Shown here: in pieces, positions 10,405 through 19,922 of the stretch | Layout: every line of letters begins with the position of its first letter | How positions within the stretch are numbered: position 1 is the stretch's first letter | The notes under the pieces: model-generated | Seen by the model: only the letters and a program-made list of their open reading frames with translations | What the model was told of the DNA's origin: nothing | The model's database searches: none | Translations under genes and position numbers: made by a program | NCBI GenBank assembly: GCA_027923505.1 | Contig: BROI01000019.1 | Location: 558,001-622,000, forward strand | From: Mayamaea pseudoterrestris | Taxonomy: Eukaryota > Bacillariophyta > Bacillariophyceae > Sellaphorales > Sellaphoraceae | Direction: 5' to 3' | DNA: 64,000 bases

Positions 10405-11036
10405 TTAAATCTATCCTCTTTTCTTGTCAATAGCAGCAGTTGGGGCGGCCGGGGAAGGGTCCGTGTTCAGTGTGTGAGCAGAAGGAATGCGCTCCACGGT
10501 ACGAATACGCTTTTCAGACACGCTAAAGATATTTTTCAAACACGTATTCGTTTGACTCGAGTACACGAGTACGCGTAAGCAACATGCACGAAATAAATGT
10601 CATCGACGCCAGTGGCGACTGCAACTATGGATAATGTCCGCGACAAACCGAAGCCTGAGCCAGCGACACGCAACGTGTCAAAGGTTTCGTCGATTGAAAA
10701 AGGTCCTATTGGTTTACTCTGGTTCCAATACCTTTTGGCACTTCAAACACACATGTCTGAGCGGAGAGGCATCCGATTTTAAACCAATCATAAGCTGTCG
10801 ACATTGAACTTCTCAGGGGCATATACTCATCGGGGGCAGCCCAATTGTCCGTTCAGATTTTACTTAGATGATCAATCGTGCAAAGATCTCGGACAAAATG
10901 CGATGACCCAAATGCCTGCCGATCTCGTGGCGAGGTCCACCAAATTTCGTCCATGCAGCCTCATTCATTCGACTCCACACGCATACTGACAGCGGCAAGC
11001 CTTGGCATTCATTCTACTATTAACTGTATCAGACAA
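10405..11036. other. Intergenic region before the lectin gene
   Basis: 632 bp. It contains a short open frame at 10597..10782 (61 codons, MSSTPVATATMDNVRDK...) that I do not regard as a supported gene, and a small inverted repeat around 10501-10550 (ACGAATACG / CGTATTCG arms). The lectin promoter must lie toward the right end. Confidence 0.35.
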
Positions 11037-13368
11037 ATGAAGGCTCTAATTGTTACTCTTCTCCACTTGATGCTCTCTGTGCAGCATACGAGTGCGGCGG
11101 CTACGACATTCACCTACTCACTCCACAAGTACGAGTTTCATTTTGCCAGTGAATATGACTACATTGTGAACACCAACAGGCAGCAAGCAGCGGCGACATT
11201 TGCCGCCACGTTAACGTTGGTAAGCACATTGGATGCCATGCTTTGATGTCTCCAACTGCTGTTGAATCAGGAGCGCCACGCGCCACGCACCTTGTTCCTC
11301 TCGCTCTCGAGTCCCAAACAAACTGACAGACATTAATCTCTTCTCACCCTATAGTGCGGCGTGAAGGGGCACCTTGCGGATCTGACGACGAAGGAAGAGA
11401 TTCAAGCAATATCTACCTCGGGAATTGTTAACGGACAAAATGCATGGATCGGGTTGACTGACTCCGCCGAGGAAGGCAAATACGTTTGGACAACCAATCA
11501 ACCTCTGTCGACTGTTCCTGGCAATGATAACTGGAGCACTCTGGAGCCCAATCAGCAGACAGCGCTCGAAGATTGCGTCAACATTATTGCTTCAAATGGC
11601 AAGTGGAACGACGTCGTTTGCAGCACTGCCAATTACGGAGTTTTAGTGGAGTTCGACTGCGCCTACCCATCACCCACTGCCGTAAAAATTATAAGTGGTC
11701 ATCGATATGAGTATTACCCAACTGCTTTACTTCCCTCAACTTGGGAGGCAGCCGTGGTGGCATGCTCACAGGTAAGTTTAAGAGTGGCAGCGATTATGTT
11801 GATTCTTATCATTTTTTTGAAGCTCGCTTGTGCAATTTCACCAACTTGAACTGAAAAAATGTCCGCTATTTTAGATGGTGCGCTGTGGAACTTACGGGCA
11901 TCTTGTAACATTGTCAACATCTGTAGAGCAAGCTGCGGTCAAGACGGCCTTCCAGACGCAATTCTCAAGTGACACACTGGCTTCGTGGATTGGGTTGAGC
12001 GACAAGGCAACTGAAAATACTTTCTTATGGGTCAATGGCGAGACGTATACAACCCCTACTGATCCAACTGGTCCACAATTTTCATCGGGAGAGCCCAATG
12101 ATTACAATAATGGCTCACCGGGGGAGGATTGTGTTTCGCAGCGAAGGTCAGACTCTCTATTGAACGACCAACGATGTTTAACAGAACAGGGCTTTATCTG
12201 TGAGTTTGATGTAAACTGCCCTACCGAAGCTCCTAGTATGTTTCCTTCAAGGCAGCCAAGCAGGTCACCGAGTAGAACGCCAAGTAAGTCGCCATCCAAG
12301 ACGCCGTCAAAGATGCCATCCAGGACTCCATCAACAACGCCATCTGGACTCCCTAGTTTGGTCCCAAGCAAAGCTCCATCAAAACAACCATCAAAGCAAC
12401 CAAGCGTGACTCCTTCCACTGAACCAAGCAGACACCCAAGCTCTATGCCTAGTGCAGTCCCGAGTATGCTTCCTAGCAAAGTGCCAAGCTCACTTCCATC
12501 AAAGCAACCAAGCTTAACTCCTTCTGCTACTCCAAGTGTCCGCCCAAGCTCAATGCCTAGTGCTGTTCCAAGTGTACTTCCTAGTAAACAACCAAGCTCA
12601 CTGCCATCTAAGCAACCAAGCTCTCTTCCATCTAAGCTACCAAGCGCACTTCCATCTCAGCAACCAAGCGTGACTCCTTCTGCTGAACCAAGCAGACACC
12701 CAAGCTCTATGCCTAGTGCAGTCCCGAGTGTGCTTCCTAGCAAAGTGCCAAGCTCACTTCCATCTAAGCAACCAAGCTCGCTACCGTCGAAGCAACCAAG
12801 TGTGACTCCTTCTGCCAAACCAAGCAACCGCCCAAGCACCTTACCAAGTCTGCTTCCAACATCAACTCCAAGTAAAGTGCCCAGTTCACGTCCATCCAAG
12901 CAACCATCCAAGCTTCCCAGTAAATCTCCATCCACAAAGCCAAGCACTCGTCCCAGTGCTGTGCCAAGCAGAATCCCAAGTGTTGTTCCAAGTAGGCTGC
13001 CTACTAAGCTACCAAGCGTATCCCCATCCGGCAAACCCAGTCGCCACCCAAGTGCCAGGCCAAGTCGTCTCCCATCGACAAGGCCTAGCGGTTTGCCGTC
13101 TCGAAAGCCATCATCGAAACCCAGTCGTGCACCCACCGTATACAAATACAACATTAAGAAGTGCGTTCGCTTTGTTTTTAAAAAATGGTGCACGTGCGAA
13201 CAGGATGGGACGGAATGCCTCACTGATAAGCGAGTCCGCACCTGCATTAATAAATATGAGAAGAAAAATCGGCTGAATACGAGAGATGAGACTGAATCAT
13301 TCAAGGAAAAGCTCAACATTGCATATGATCGGGAATGCCTTCGCCGTCAGAAACTGGGAATTGTGTAG
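11037..13368 (+). CDS. Secreted two-domain C-type lectin with Pro-Ser-x-x repeat stalk
   Basis: Three exons: 11037..11219, 11355..11771, 11875..13368 (introns 135 and 103 nt, both phase 0); 697 aa. A signal peptide (MKALIVTLLHLMLSVQHTSA) precedes two C-type lectin folds. CTLD1 has AWIGLTDSAEEGKYVWTT and EDCVNIIASNGKWNDVVC. CTLD2 has SWIGLSDKATENTFLWVNG and SSGEPNDYNNGSPGEDCV, including an EPN motif typical of mannose-type Ca2+ sites. From about 320 to 620 comes a PSxx repeat of about 75 units, likely an O-glycosylated extended stalk. A Cys-rich basic tail (KKCVRFVFKKWCTCEQDGTEC) ends the protein; no TM or GPI signal is evident. PS-repeat proteins are common in diatoms and often cell-wall or surface associated; that location is inference. 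Confidence 0.9.
12406..12770 (+). repeat. Intragenic block duplication in the PS-repeat stalk
   Basis: A segment starting at 12421 (GAACCAAGCAGACACCCAAG...) recurs nearly identically from 12685, an offset of 264 bp (88 codons). It lies inside the lectin's PS-repeat coding region and indicates recent in-frame expansion of the stalk. Confidence 0.75.
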
Positions 13369-13627
13369 TGGACATGTTGTCATCTAGCGATCAGTAGATA
13401 TCTGTTCTTAGATTTTGACTTGAGAGAGTACCGGTAGGTATTACTGTATTGTACAAGTAGTAGGCTCCGAGACAAAGCCGATGTTTTGTCGGACTGGCAT
13501 ACGACGCCAGTTTTCATTGGTGCGTTTTGGGATGAAATGCTCTCGTCGCGATGAGTGGGTCGTCGCGTCGTCGCGCTGCCATCATCAAATACTTTGACGT
13601 TACTCCCCTTGAGCAAGCCATTTTCAC

Positions 13628-14020
13628 ATGTCAATTCGTCGCAATCTACTGTATAGCTTTCTCGTATTTGTTCTGGTTTGCTTTCTGCTGCAACTTACGC
13701 GGTTACATGCCGTGACAATCCACCCTTCATCCAGCCATCATCAAGGTGGAACGAACGACGCGCCACTGTATTCCATAATGGGCTACCACTTTGTTGACGT
13801 AATGAACGATCCTTGTATACAAAGAAAGTCATTGGCTATCAGCAGTAATTATGAGCATCCTGCATACTCGGCTGATCAGACCCTGTCACTCGCACTTTGT
13901 CGAGCGTGGTACCTGAGCACCAGCGTTCTTTGGAGCGCATGCGAAGCTATTCACTCCATTGCATGCGATGCACGTAGTTATAATCTGCTGTGGGGGCGAA
14001 GAAATGATCTAAATGAGTGA
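13628..14020 (+). CDS. Small putative secreted protein, family unknown
   Basis: 130 aa. The N-terminus MSIRRNLLYSFLVFVLVCFLL is strongly hydrophobic and followed by QLTRLHA, a plausible signal peptidase site. The mature part has four or five Cys (NDPCIQRK, ALCRAW, SACEAIHSIACDA) that could pair in disulfides. I do not recognise it. An AATAAA lies at about 14073, just downstream, which supports transcript termination before the convergent ABC gene. It could also be an anchored peptide or a chance frame. Confidence 0.45.
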   Translation: MSIRRNLLYSFLVFVLVCFLLQLTRLHAVTIHPSSSHHQGGTNDAPLYSIMGYHFVDVMNDPCIQRKSLAISSNYEHPAYSADQTLSLALCRAWYLSTSVLWSACEAIHSIACDARSYNLLWGRRNDLNE

Positions 14021-14098
14021 ATGTGTTACACGTGTAAAAGGCAGAGAGCTGCTGAGATGTGTGGATACAAAAATAAAAGAACTTTATATCATCATAAA

Positions 14099-16783
14099 TT
14101 ACTTGGATGAATGCAACTGCATATTCCACATTTCAGCGTAAATTCCTTTGCACTTGAGAAGTTCGTCGTGTGTTCCCTGCTCTGCGACTACGCCATCCTT
14201 GACGACGACGATATTGTCAGCGTTGCGAATGGTACCAAGCCGATGCGCAATTACCAAAACCGTCCTATCTTGCCCGAGACGATCTAAAGCATCTTGAACG
14301 CTTCGCTCAGTTATATTGTCAAGCGAGCTCGTAGCCTCGTCTAGCAAAACAAAAGGAGGATTCTTGAGCAAACATCTGGCGATAGCCGCTCTTTGAGCTT
14401 CACCGCCGGAAAGCTTTAAGCCGCGATCGCCTACCATGGAATCCCATCCATCGTCCAAACTCTCAATAAACTTGAGAATCTGCGCATCGTCTGCAGCTTG
14501 CTCCAGCTCCTGTTGCGTTGCATTTCGTCTTCCATAGGCAAGATTGAAGCGGATCGTGTCATTGAAGAGAGCCGCAGCCTGAGGAACGACTCCAATCGCG
14601 TCGCGCAAGGACTTTTGCGTGACGCAACGAACATCAACCCCGTTCACCTTGACAGCGCCACCTATGACATCGTAGAAGCGAAACAGCAAGCGTGAAATTG
14701 TGGTTTTTCCCGCGCCGGTGCTTCCGACAACAGCTGTTGTTGTGCCTCGCTTCATGACAAACGACAATCCCTTCAGTCCTTGGTTCGATGGTTGTGACGG
14801 ATAGTGGAACCTGACATTGTCGAATTCCACCGCAATATCTGGATTAGCGGTATTGCTCAGTGGAAGCTCCATTGCATCAGGTGCGTCAATGACGTCTGGG
14901 TTCTCAGCGAGCAGCTCCGACATGTTTCCAAGATCAACAAAAGCCATGACAACCGCGTTGTAGACGGATCCCAAAAAGTTGAGAGGCGCAAACAGATTTA
15001 GCGTATACGTCAACACCGCCACAAAGTCTCCGACCCTCATGCCTGGGCATTCCGCCGTGCTCACATTGGCGCAGCAGTCGGAAATCATGGCGTCGCACCC
15101 CATGGTTTCGGTGCAGCACAAGCTCCGCTTGCGAATACCAAGGACGGAGAGTGCGAGCGCCGTGGCAAGGCAACACTTTAGCAACGCTTGCTGTGAAATG
15201 TTCAAAAATGAAAGGCTTGCTTGGACATTAGTACTGCCCGCTTGGTAATGCTTGACGGCGTCGCTGAATCGGTCTCGTTCAAATCGCTCAGCGGTGAAAT
15301 ATTTGACTGTCTCGTAGTTCACGATTGAGTCAGTAAAAATATCATGGTAGCGATTATCCGACTGCACCAAGGCCTTGCGGAACCGTTTGCGCCACAGAGT
15401 GACCAAAATTGTCCAAACAATGTAGACAAAAACGAAATAAAAGACGGCAATCGCGAGCGGCATGTACTGAAAGTATGTGGCGAAAATGATGCAAACCACC
15501 ACGCACTCGACCGCCGCCGGAACAAGCCATAGAAACAAGTACTTCATCAGCGTGTCGCAGGCGGCAATGCCTCGGTCCATGCTGCGAAGCGTTTCACCAA
15601 GCTTTTTCCGAATGTGAAAGTCCAGCGACAGCGAGTGTAAATGCTCAAACGAAGCCTCCGAGAGTTGCACAAAGGCTGCCTGTGCCACTTTCAGATACAC
15701 CAACGACTGTCCTTCCTTCATGGCAGCGCCTAGGAACGAAACCACGCAGTGCGCGACTGCGTAAATGACTGTCTTGCGGTAGTCGGCGTGCGCCAAACTC
15801 GTCGACGCCCACCCCAGATACAAGGGACTATATAATCCACAAACCTTGCTGCCAACGACCATGACCCAGGTGGCAATGGCTCGCATTCTGTTGCGAATGG
15901 CCGAATCGTCCGTGGCGTCGGGCCAAAAGTAGGGTTTCAGCATGACAAAGAGCGCTCGGCGCGAAACGTATTGCTTTTGGCAGGCGCACTGGCGCTGCAC
16001 GTGCGGCAAGTGCACCGTCACCCAGCCGTCGAGTATGCTCAACAAGACGGTCAGTGTCGCAAGACCGATCCAAACAAACGTACTAATGCTGCTGCTGACG
16101 TTGCTGCTGTTGTTTTGCACTTGCGTTTGCCATGTACGAACGTACATGAACCATGATATGAGATAGACTGTATTTTGCAGAAACCGCTGGATGGCTCCGC
16201 TGCGCTGCTTGCTCGCATCTCGTGCCAGCAGCGCCACTTCCAGCGCCAAGTTGATGCTTGTGACGGCCAACAGCATGACTGGATAGGCGGAGGTAGTAGC
16301 GAGCCACGGCGTAAGACTGGCAGACGCGAACATGAGCGACAATACGCTCCACGCGCCGTAAAAGAAGTAAAGTCGCATCGATCGATGTCGCAACGTTTCG
16401 TCTCCAAATTCATCAGAGGATAACGACGTTCCAAGTAGCGGAAGTGCCTCGTCAATGTTGCTGCTGCCATTCTTGACGCCAGTGGCACTGCCTTCACTCG
16501 TTCGAATTGGATTCGACATGGTGCTTCCATATAAAGGATTGCTAGTGCTGGAAGCAGTATTCGACGCTAGAACCTTGAGTGCATCCATCTTGTTCTTGCT
16601 GGAGGAACCATTCGATGTCGTTGCTGTTGCTGCGACTCTTGGTGTCGTTTCCGTGGACGGCGCGTTTGACGCGGCTTGAACGAGATCAATCGACAGTCGA
16701 ACGAGCTGGAGCGTCAGCGCGACGCAGGATCCAATCACCACCATGGTCGAAGTGCTTTCGTAGGTTGCGGAATATGACGACAT
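14099..16783 (-). CDS. ABC transporter, ABCB half-transporter of the HMT1/ABCB6 type
   Basis: 894 aa, intronless. N-terminal TM helices and a Ser/Thr-rich loop (residues 30-130) come first; further helices form the extra TMD0-like segment typical of HMT1/ABCB6. The core TMD follows with SLDFHIRKKLGETLRSMDRGI and NYETVKYFTAERFE, signature blocks of the ATM1/HMT clade. The NBD occupies the last 250 residues: Walker A VGSTGAGKTT, Q-loop VVPQ, signature LSGGEAQR, Walker B FVLLDEATSSLD, H-loop IAHR. A lumenal loop carries a Cys cluster (SLCCTETMGC...SDCCANVSTAEC), possibly metal- or disulfide-bonded. By family it exports phytochelatin/glutathione conjugates, heme or porphyrins across a vacuolar or organellar membrane. 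Confidence 0.92.
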   Translation of the reverse strand: MSSYSATYESTSTMVVIGSCVALTLQLVRLSIDLVQAASNAPSTETTPRVAATATTSNGSSSKNKMDALKVLASNTASSTSNPLYGSTMSNPIRTSEGSATGVKNGSSNIDEALPLLGTSLSSDEFGDETLRHRSMRLYFFYGAWSVLSLMFASASLTPWLATTSAYPVMLLAVTSINLALEVALLARDASKQRSGAIQRFLQNTVYLISWFMYVRTWQTQVQNNSSNVSSSISTFVWIGLATLTVLLSILDGWVTVHLPHVQRQCACQKQYVSRRALFVMLKPYFWPDATDDSAIRNRMRAIATWVMVVGSKVCGLYSPLYLGWASTSLAHADYRKTVIYAVAHCVVSFLGAAMKEGQSLVYLKVAQAAFVQLSEASFEHLHSLSLDFHIRKKLGETLRSMDRGIAACDTLMKYLFLWLVPAAVECVVVCIIFATYFQYMPLAIAVFYFVFVYIVWTILVTLWRKRFRKALVQSDNRYHDIFTDSIVNYETVKYFTAERFERDRFSDAVKHYQAGSTNVQASLSFLNISQQALLKCCLATALALSVLGIRKRSLCCTETMGCDAMISDCCANVSTAECPGMRVGDFVAVLTYTLNLFAPLNFLGSVYNAVVMAFVDLGNMSELLAENPDVIDAPDAMELPLSNTANPDIAVEFDNVRFHYPSQPSNQGLKGLSFVMKRGTTTAVVGSTGAGKTTISRLLFRFYDVIGGAVKVNGVDVRCVTQKSLRDAIGVVPQAAALFNDTIRFNLAYGRRNATQQELEQAADDAQILKFIESLDDGWDSMVGDRGLKLSGGEAQRAAIARCLLKNPPFVLLDEATSSLDNITERSVQDALDRLGQDRTVLVIAHRLGTIRNADNIVVVKDGVVAEQGTHDELLKCKGIYAEMWNMQLHSSK

Positions 16784-17108
16784 GATGCAAAAAATGACTG
16801 ATTCAAATGGACAGTCTGGTTGGTAGTGAACTTAAGTAAAGAACACCCGCAACGCAATGATCGAAACGCCAGCAAGCAATGACCGAGGCTTGTTCGAAGC
16901 TGCAACGTTACTAGTCAATGATAAAGTCTGAATCTCTGGCTTGATCTGACTTCTTCCTCAAACTATAACGAGACTGCTTGCGCAAGCCAAAGAGTCGCAA
17001 GGGTGTGGACGGCCGCTTGCCGAACAATGATGACCTCGTGGTTGCAGTGCCATTCGCTGGTTCCTTTTCGAAAACGTCGTAGCGGGACTTCAGTAACACT
17101 ACGACAAA
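16784..17108. promoter_or_regulatory. Divergent gap between the ABC transporter and the PIG-X-like gene
   Basis: 325 bp between divergent start codons (16783 minus, 17109 plus). It should carry both promoters. No other feature is visible. Confidence 0.4.
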
Positions 17109-18401
17109 ATGGATGGCGCGGCAACCGCGCGACGAGTGTTGACCAACTTGCATCACTTTGAGCACGACCATGGGAAGGAAGTAGTGTGTACAGACACTTT
17201 TCGCAACAGAAGGTACACTAGAGACATGTCAGTAATTGCCTTGCTTGGCCTACTGACGTTGGTCGCCGTCTACGGAGTCGAAACGGTTCACTACACCCGC
17301 CGCAACACGGAACATGCTCACGACTTGTACATTTTGACGAGCGTACTATCGGAGGCCAATGTGGCATTGATGCAGTGCTTCGTCAAAGAGAATTCAAACG
17401 TCAGACTCACGTGGAACGAAACGAGACATCTCTGCTGCAAGGCCATTGCGACGAGCTCGGTGCACGTGTTGGAGCGACGAAACGTTTTAAGCAATTGTCA
17501 AGCGCAAGCCGCTCCTGTTCCTACAGTTGCGAAAACGAGTCCATCGCAAACGCAACCGCGACTGTTGCTTTTGGAAAGTCATTCCGTGAACAAGATTCCC
17601 GACGTGACAAACTCCGTTTGGTCGTACTTTGTCTGGGACGATGTCATATTGCTCGGTTTTTGGTTGACCTCGCACGAAGCGGGGCAAAGGACGGCCTTTC
17701 TGCAGCCACTCATGTCGGATGACTCTCGTTCGTTCTTTCAAGCAAGTATAAACTCCAGTCTTGCATTGAGTGGTGGTATGCATCGGTCGATGCAGCATTC
17801 AATCAATGTCATTTTGCCAGAATTGGCAACTGACTTGAAAGCAACATTAAATTTGCAGGTTTCAATTTGGATACAACTGTTTTTGCCTCCGGACGTTTTT
17901 GTGTTACCAAACGATGCTTTCGAAGACAATGCTCAATGGAATTTGACTATGCATACAGCTTCTGGTCGCGTCATGAGCGAGGAGGAAGCAGCGTATGCGA
18001 GTCCATCGCATGTTGTCCTCGTTCATGTGCAAGGCCATGTCAACGCAAACAATGTTTCGCAGATCAACTTTGCCACCAAGATGCACTTTCGGTATCCGCA
18101 GCCGTCGAAAGATCCGTTGAAGAATTTTCAAATTGTTTCCATCATGGCTCCCGAAGTCGTTGCCGGCCAAATTATTGCTGTAGAAGCAAGCAACAACATG
18201 ACTACTACTTTGTACTTGCAGCCACCCGGACATGTCAAACCAACATCCACACTCGACAGCCCCGTCATACTGTATGTGCAGGTTGCAACACCGTTGGCGT
18301 CTGACGTTACGTTCGTCTTGGCTAGTACGATTGTGGTGTCGCTAATTGGTGCTGCTGTGATTTGGAACGAAATGAGACGGGCGGCGTCAAGATTACGATA
18401 A
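17109..18401 (+). CDS. PIG-X/PBN1-like protein, GPI mannosyltransferase I accessory subunit
   Basis: 430 aa from the first ATG. An in-frame ATG at 17226 (MSVIALLGLLTLVAVYGVE) gives a cleaner signal peptide/anchor and may be the true start (391 aa). The C-terminal half resembles PIG-X: a beta-rich lumenal domain (PPDVFVLPNDAF), then NFATKMHFRYPQPSKDP, matching the conserved H.RY..P block, then a single TM helix (VTFVLASTIVVSLIGAAVIW) and a short basic tail. PIG-X stabilises PIG-M, which adds the first mannose to GPI precursors in the ER lumen. The N-terminal 150 residues have no recognisable match. The assignment rests on topology and one motif block. Confidence 0.6.
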   Translation: MDGAATARRVLTNLHHFEHDHGKEVVCTDTFRNRRYTRDMSVIALLGLLTLVAVYGVETVHYTRRNTEHAHDLYILTSVLSEANVALMQCFVKENSNVRLTWNETRHLCCKAIATSSVHVLERRNVLSNCQAQAAPVPTVAKTSPSQTQPRLLLLESHSVNKIPDVTNSVWSYFVWDDVILLGFWLTSHEAGQRTAFLQPLMSDDSRSFFQASINSSLALSGGMHRSMQHSINVILPELATDLKATLNLQVSIWIQLFLPPDVFVLPNDAFEDNAQWNLTMHTASGRVMSEEEAAYASPSHVVLVHVQGHVNANNVSQINFATKMHFRYPQPSKDPLKNFQIVSIMAPEVVAGQIIAVEASNNMTTTLYLQPPGHVKPTSTLDSPVILYVQVATPLASDVTFVLASTIVVSLIGAAVIWNEMRRAASRLR

Positions 18402-18735
18402 GTCTGGCTAATCGAACGATAAATACCGGTATGATTGCAATTGTGAAGCTAGTATTACTATACAAGTCATTTGTATTATGTAAATAGGCGAAACAGTATT
18501 ATTTGGTTGCATTACTGTATCTGCGATTGGTGAGCTCGTTCAAAATTCTCGCAACACTCCTCGCATCACACAAAGCGTTACAAGCTGGATTCGCGCGCGT
18601 GATACCTCACGTGGAGCTTACCAAAGTCGCACCGGTTGAATCGGATTCGCTTATCATCGTACCGGTACTCCGTGTTAATTCACACGATAATTCGACGGAG
18701 AGCTGCTCTAGAGTCAACTATGAACCAGTTTGACG

Positions 18736-18814
18736 CGTTAAGGCCACTATTATTGGACCGTAACATGCGTTAATATGCCACGGATGAGATTGATAAACAA
18801 TAGTTGCCTTAACG
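18736..18814. repeat. 79-bp hairpin repeat, copy 1 (MITE-like)
   Basis: The left arm CGTTAAGGCCACTATTATTG is mirrored by a right arm whose complement reads CGTTAAGGCAACTATTG, about 16 paired bases with one mismatch. It aligns without gaps over all 79 bp to the copy at 19077. No clear target-site duplication is visible. A short non-autonomous DNA transposon derivative is the best guess; a structured RNA or regulatory hairpin is possible. Confidence 0.65.
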
Positions 18815-19076
18815 ACATAGGGATCATGAGTAATTACCCTCGCAGTGGTGCGTTGCCTCGAGCCTCGAGCCTGATCGGCAAAATTTGGTTCAATCAAACC
18901 AAAGACCTCTTTCAGCACCGGCGCAAAGTCGTCCATACACAAACGTGATCATAGAGATGTCATATTTAGCAATTCGTCAACCAAAGGATCGGCTAGTGCG
19001 TCAATATAAAAGTTTTGGGCAAGTGCTCGTTCCATGCCGCCGCCACAAAACTGGAAAGACGAAGACAAGTATGAGG

Positions 19077-19155
19077 CGTTAAGGCCACTGTTATTGGATG
19101 AAAACGAGCATACACATGCAATGGATGCAATTGATGAATAATAGTGGCCTTAACG
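19077..19155. repeat. 79-bp hairpin repeat, copy 2 (MITE-like)
   Basis: The left arm CGTTAAGGCCACTGTTATT pairs with a right arm complementary to CGTTAAGGCCACTATTATT, 19 bases with one mismatch. It has exactly the same length and orientation as copy 1, 341 bp downstream, with weak similarity continuing a few bases past the arms on the left. Confidence 0.65.
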
Positions 19156-19922
19156 GCGTTGGATGGTGAGTTTCATTTGCCCTAGAAGAGCTCATCAAAA
19201 TGTCGCTCTGGTTGCTGCCTCCATTTACGACCTTTAAAGGGTACAATTTCTGCAAGTTGCGTCCACTCTGTGTTAATTTTATGATGAGCAATGAGTCGAT
19301 AGCTGGATGCCGTGCTTAAATCATTTTCTGAGGCATTGTATTCCATTTGACTCCGGCAAGGGAGCGCGCAAATGAATACTTCACATTGCAGCGGGTCCCA
19401 AATACTCAAACAAGCTCCGATTGACTTAATTTTAGCGTCATATACACTGGATGATTGTATTTTATAAGCTTGTGTAATCTATATTGCTACGTTACCTATA
19501 TAAAACATGACCGGTGGGATCATGACCAGCTTGTCATGGTGATGGTCAGTTTTCGACTGTCTGCCCTTGGTGCGTCATGATCGAGTTATGTGGTGGAGAA
19601 TCAGTGCCGGAACGACGTTGGTAAGGCCTACGTGAGGTATCGCGCGCGCGAATCCAGCTTGTACCACTCAGTGCTCTTGTGTACGCCATGTGTGCATAGC
19701 AGCTGTAAAAGTTTTCCCTGATATGGCTGCGCGTTAATCGAAATGGCACCTTTGCGTCAACATTTTTCATGCGTCATCTCTCTTCGTTACATGAAACTTT
19801 ATCCAAGCTTACTTCGTTACAACCAAACAAGCTACGCGCTTACAGTTATTTCGTAATAACCTTGACTGCGGTCGAATAATCGGTGAATTGTAGCATGAAT
19901 CGATGGAAGTAAGCACTTGCTT

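Larger units (their letters stand above)
18402..19922. other. Gene-poor 1.5-kb region containing two hairpin repeats
   Basis: No coding gene can be supported between the PIG-X-like gene and the receptor-like gene. The region is AT-richer than its neighbours. The only structured elements are two 79-bp hairpins (18736-18814 and 19077-19155). It must also contain the PIG-X-like 3' end and the receptor-like gene 3' end. Confidence 0.5.

Noticed and set aside
9261-10524. A 16-base direct repeat (GCTTTTCAGACACGCT) at 9261 and 10509 flanking the remnant
   Set aside because: One exact 16-base match is expected by chance in a window of this size, and the positions do not fit element ends.
12102-13319. 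Minus-strand frames rich in LGxxLG opposite the lectin stalk
   Set aside because: They are the mirror of the PSxx coding repeat on the plus strand.
19034-19141. Short frame MPPPQNWKDEDKYEALRPLL running into hairpin copy 2
   Set aside because: The Leu-rich part is simply the hairpin arm; 35 codons without support is too little to call a gene.
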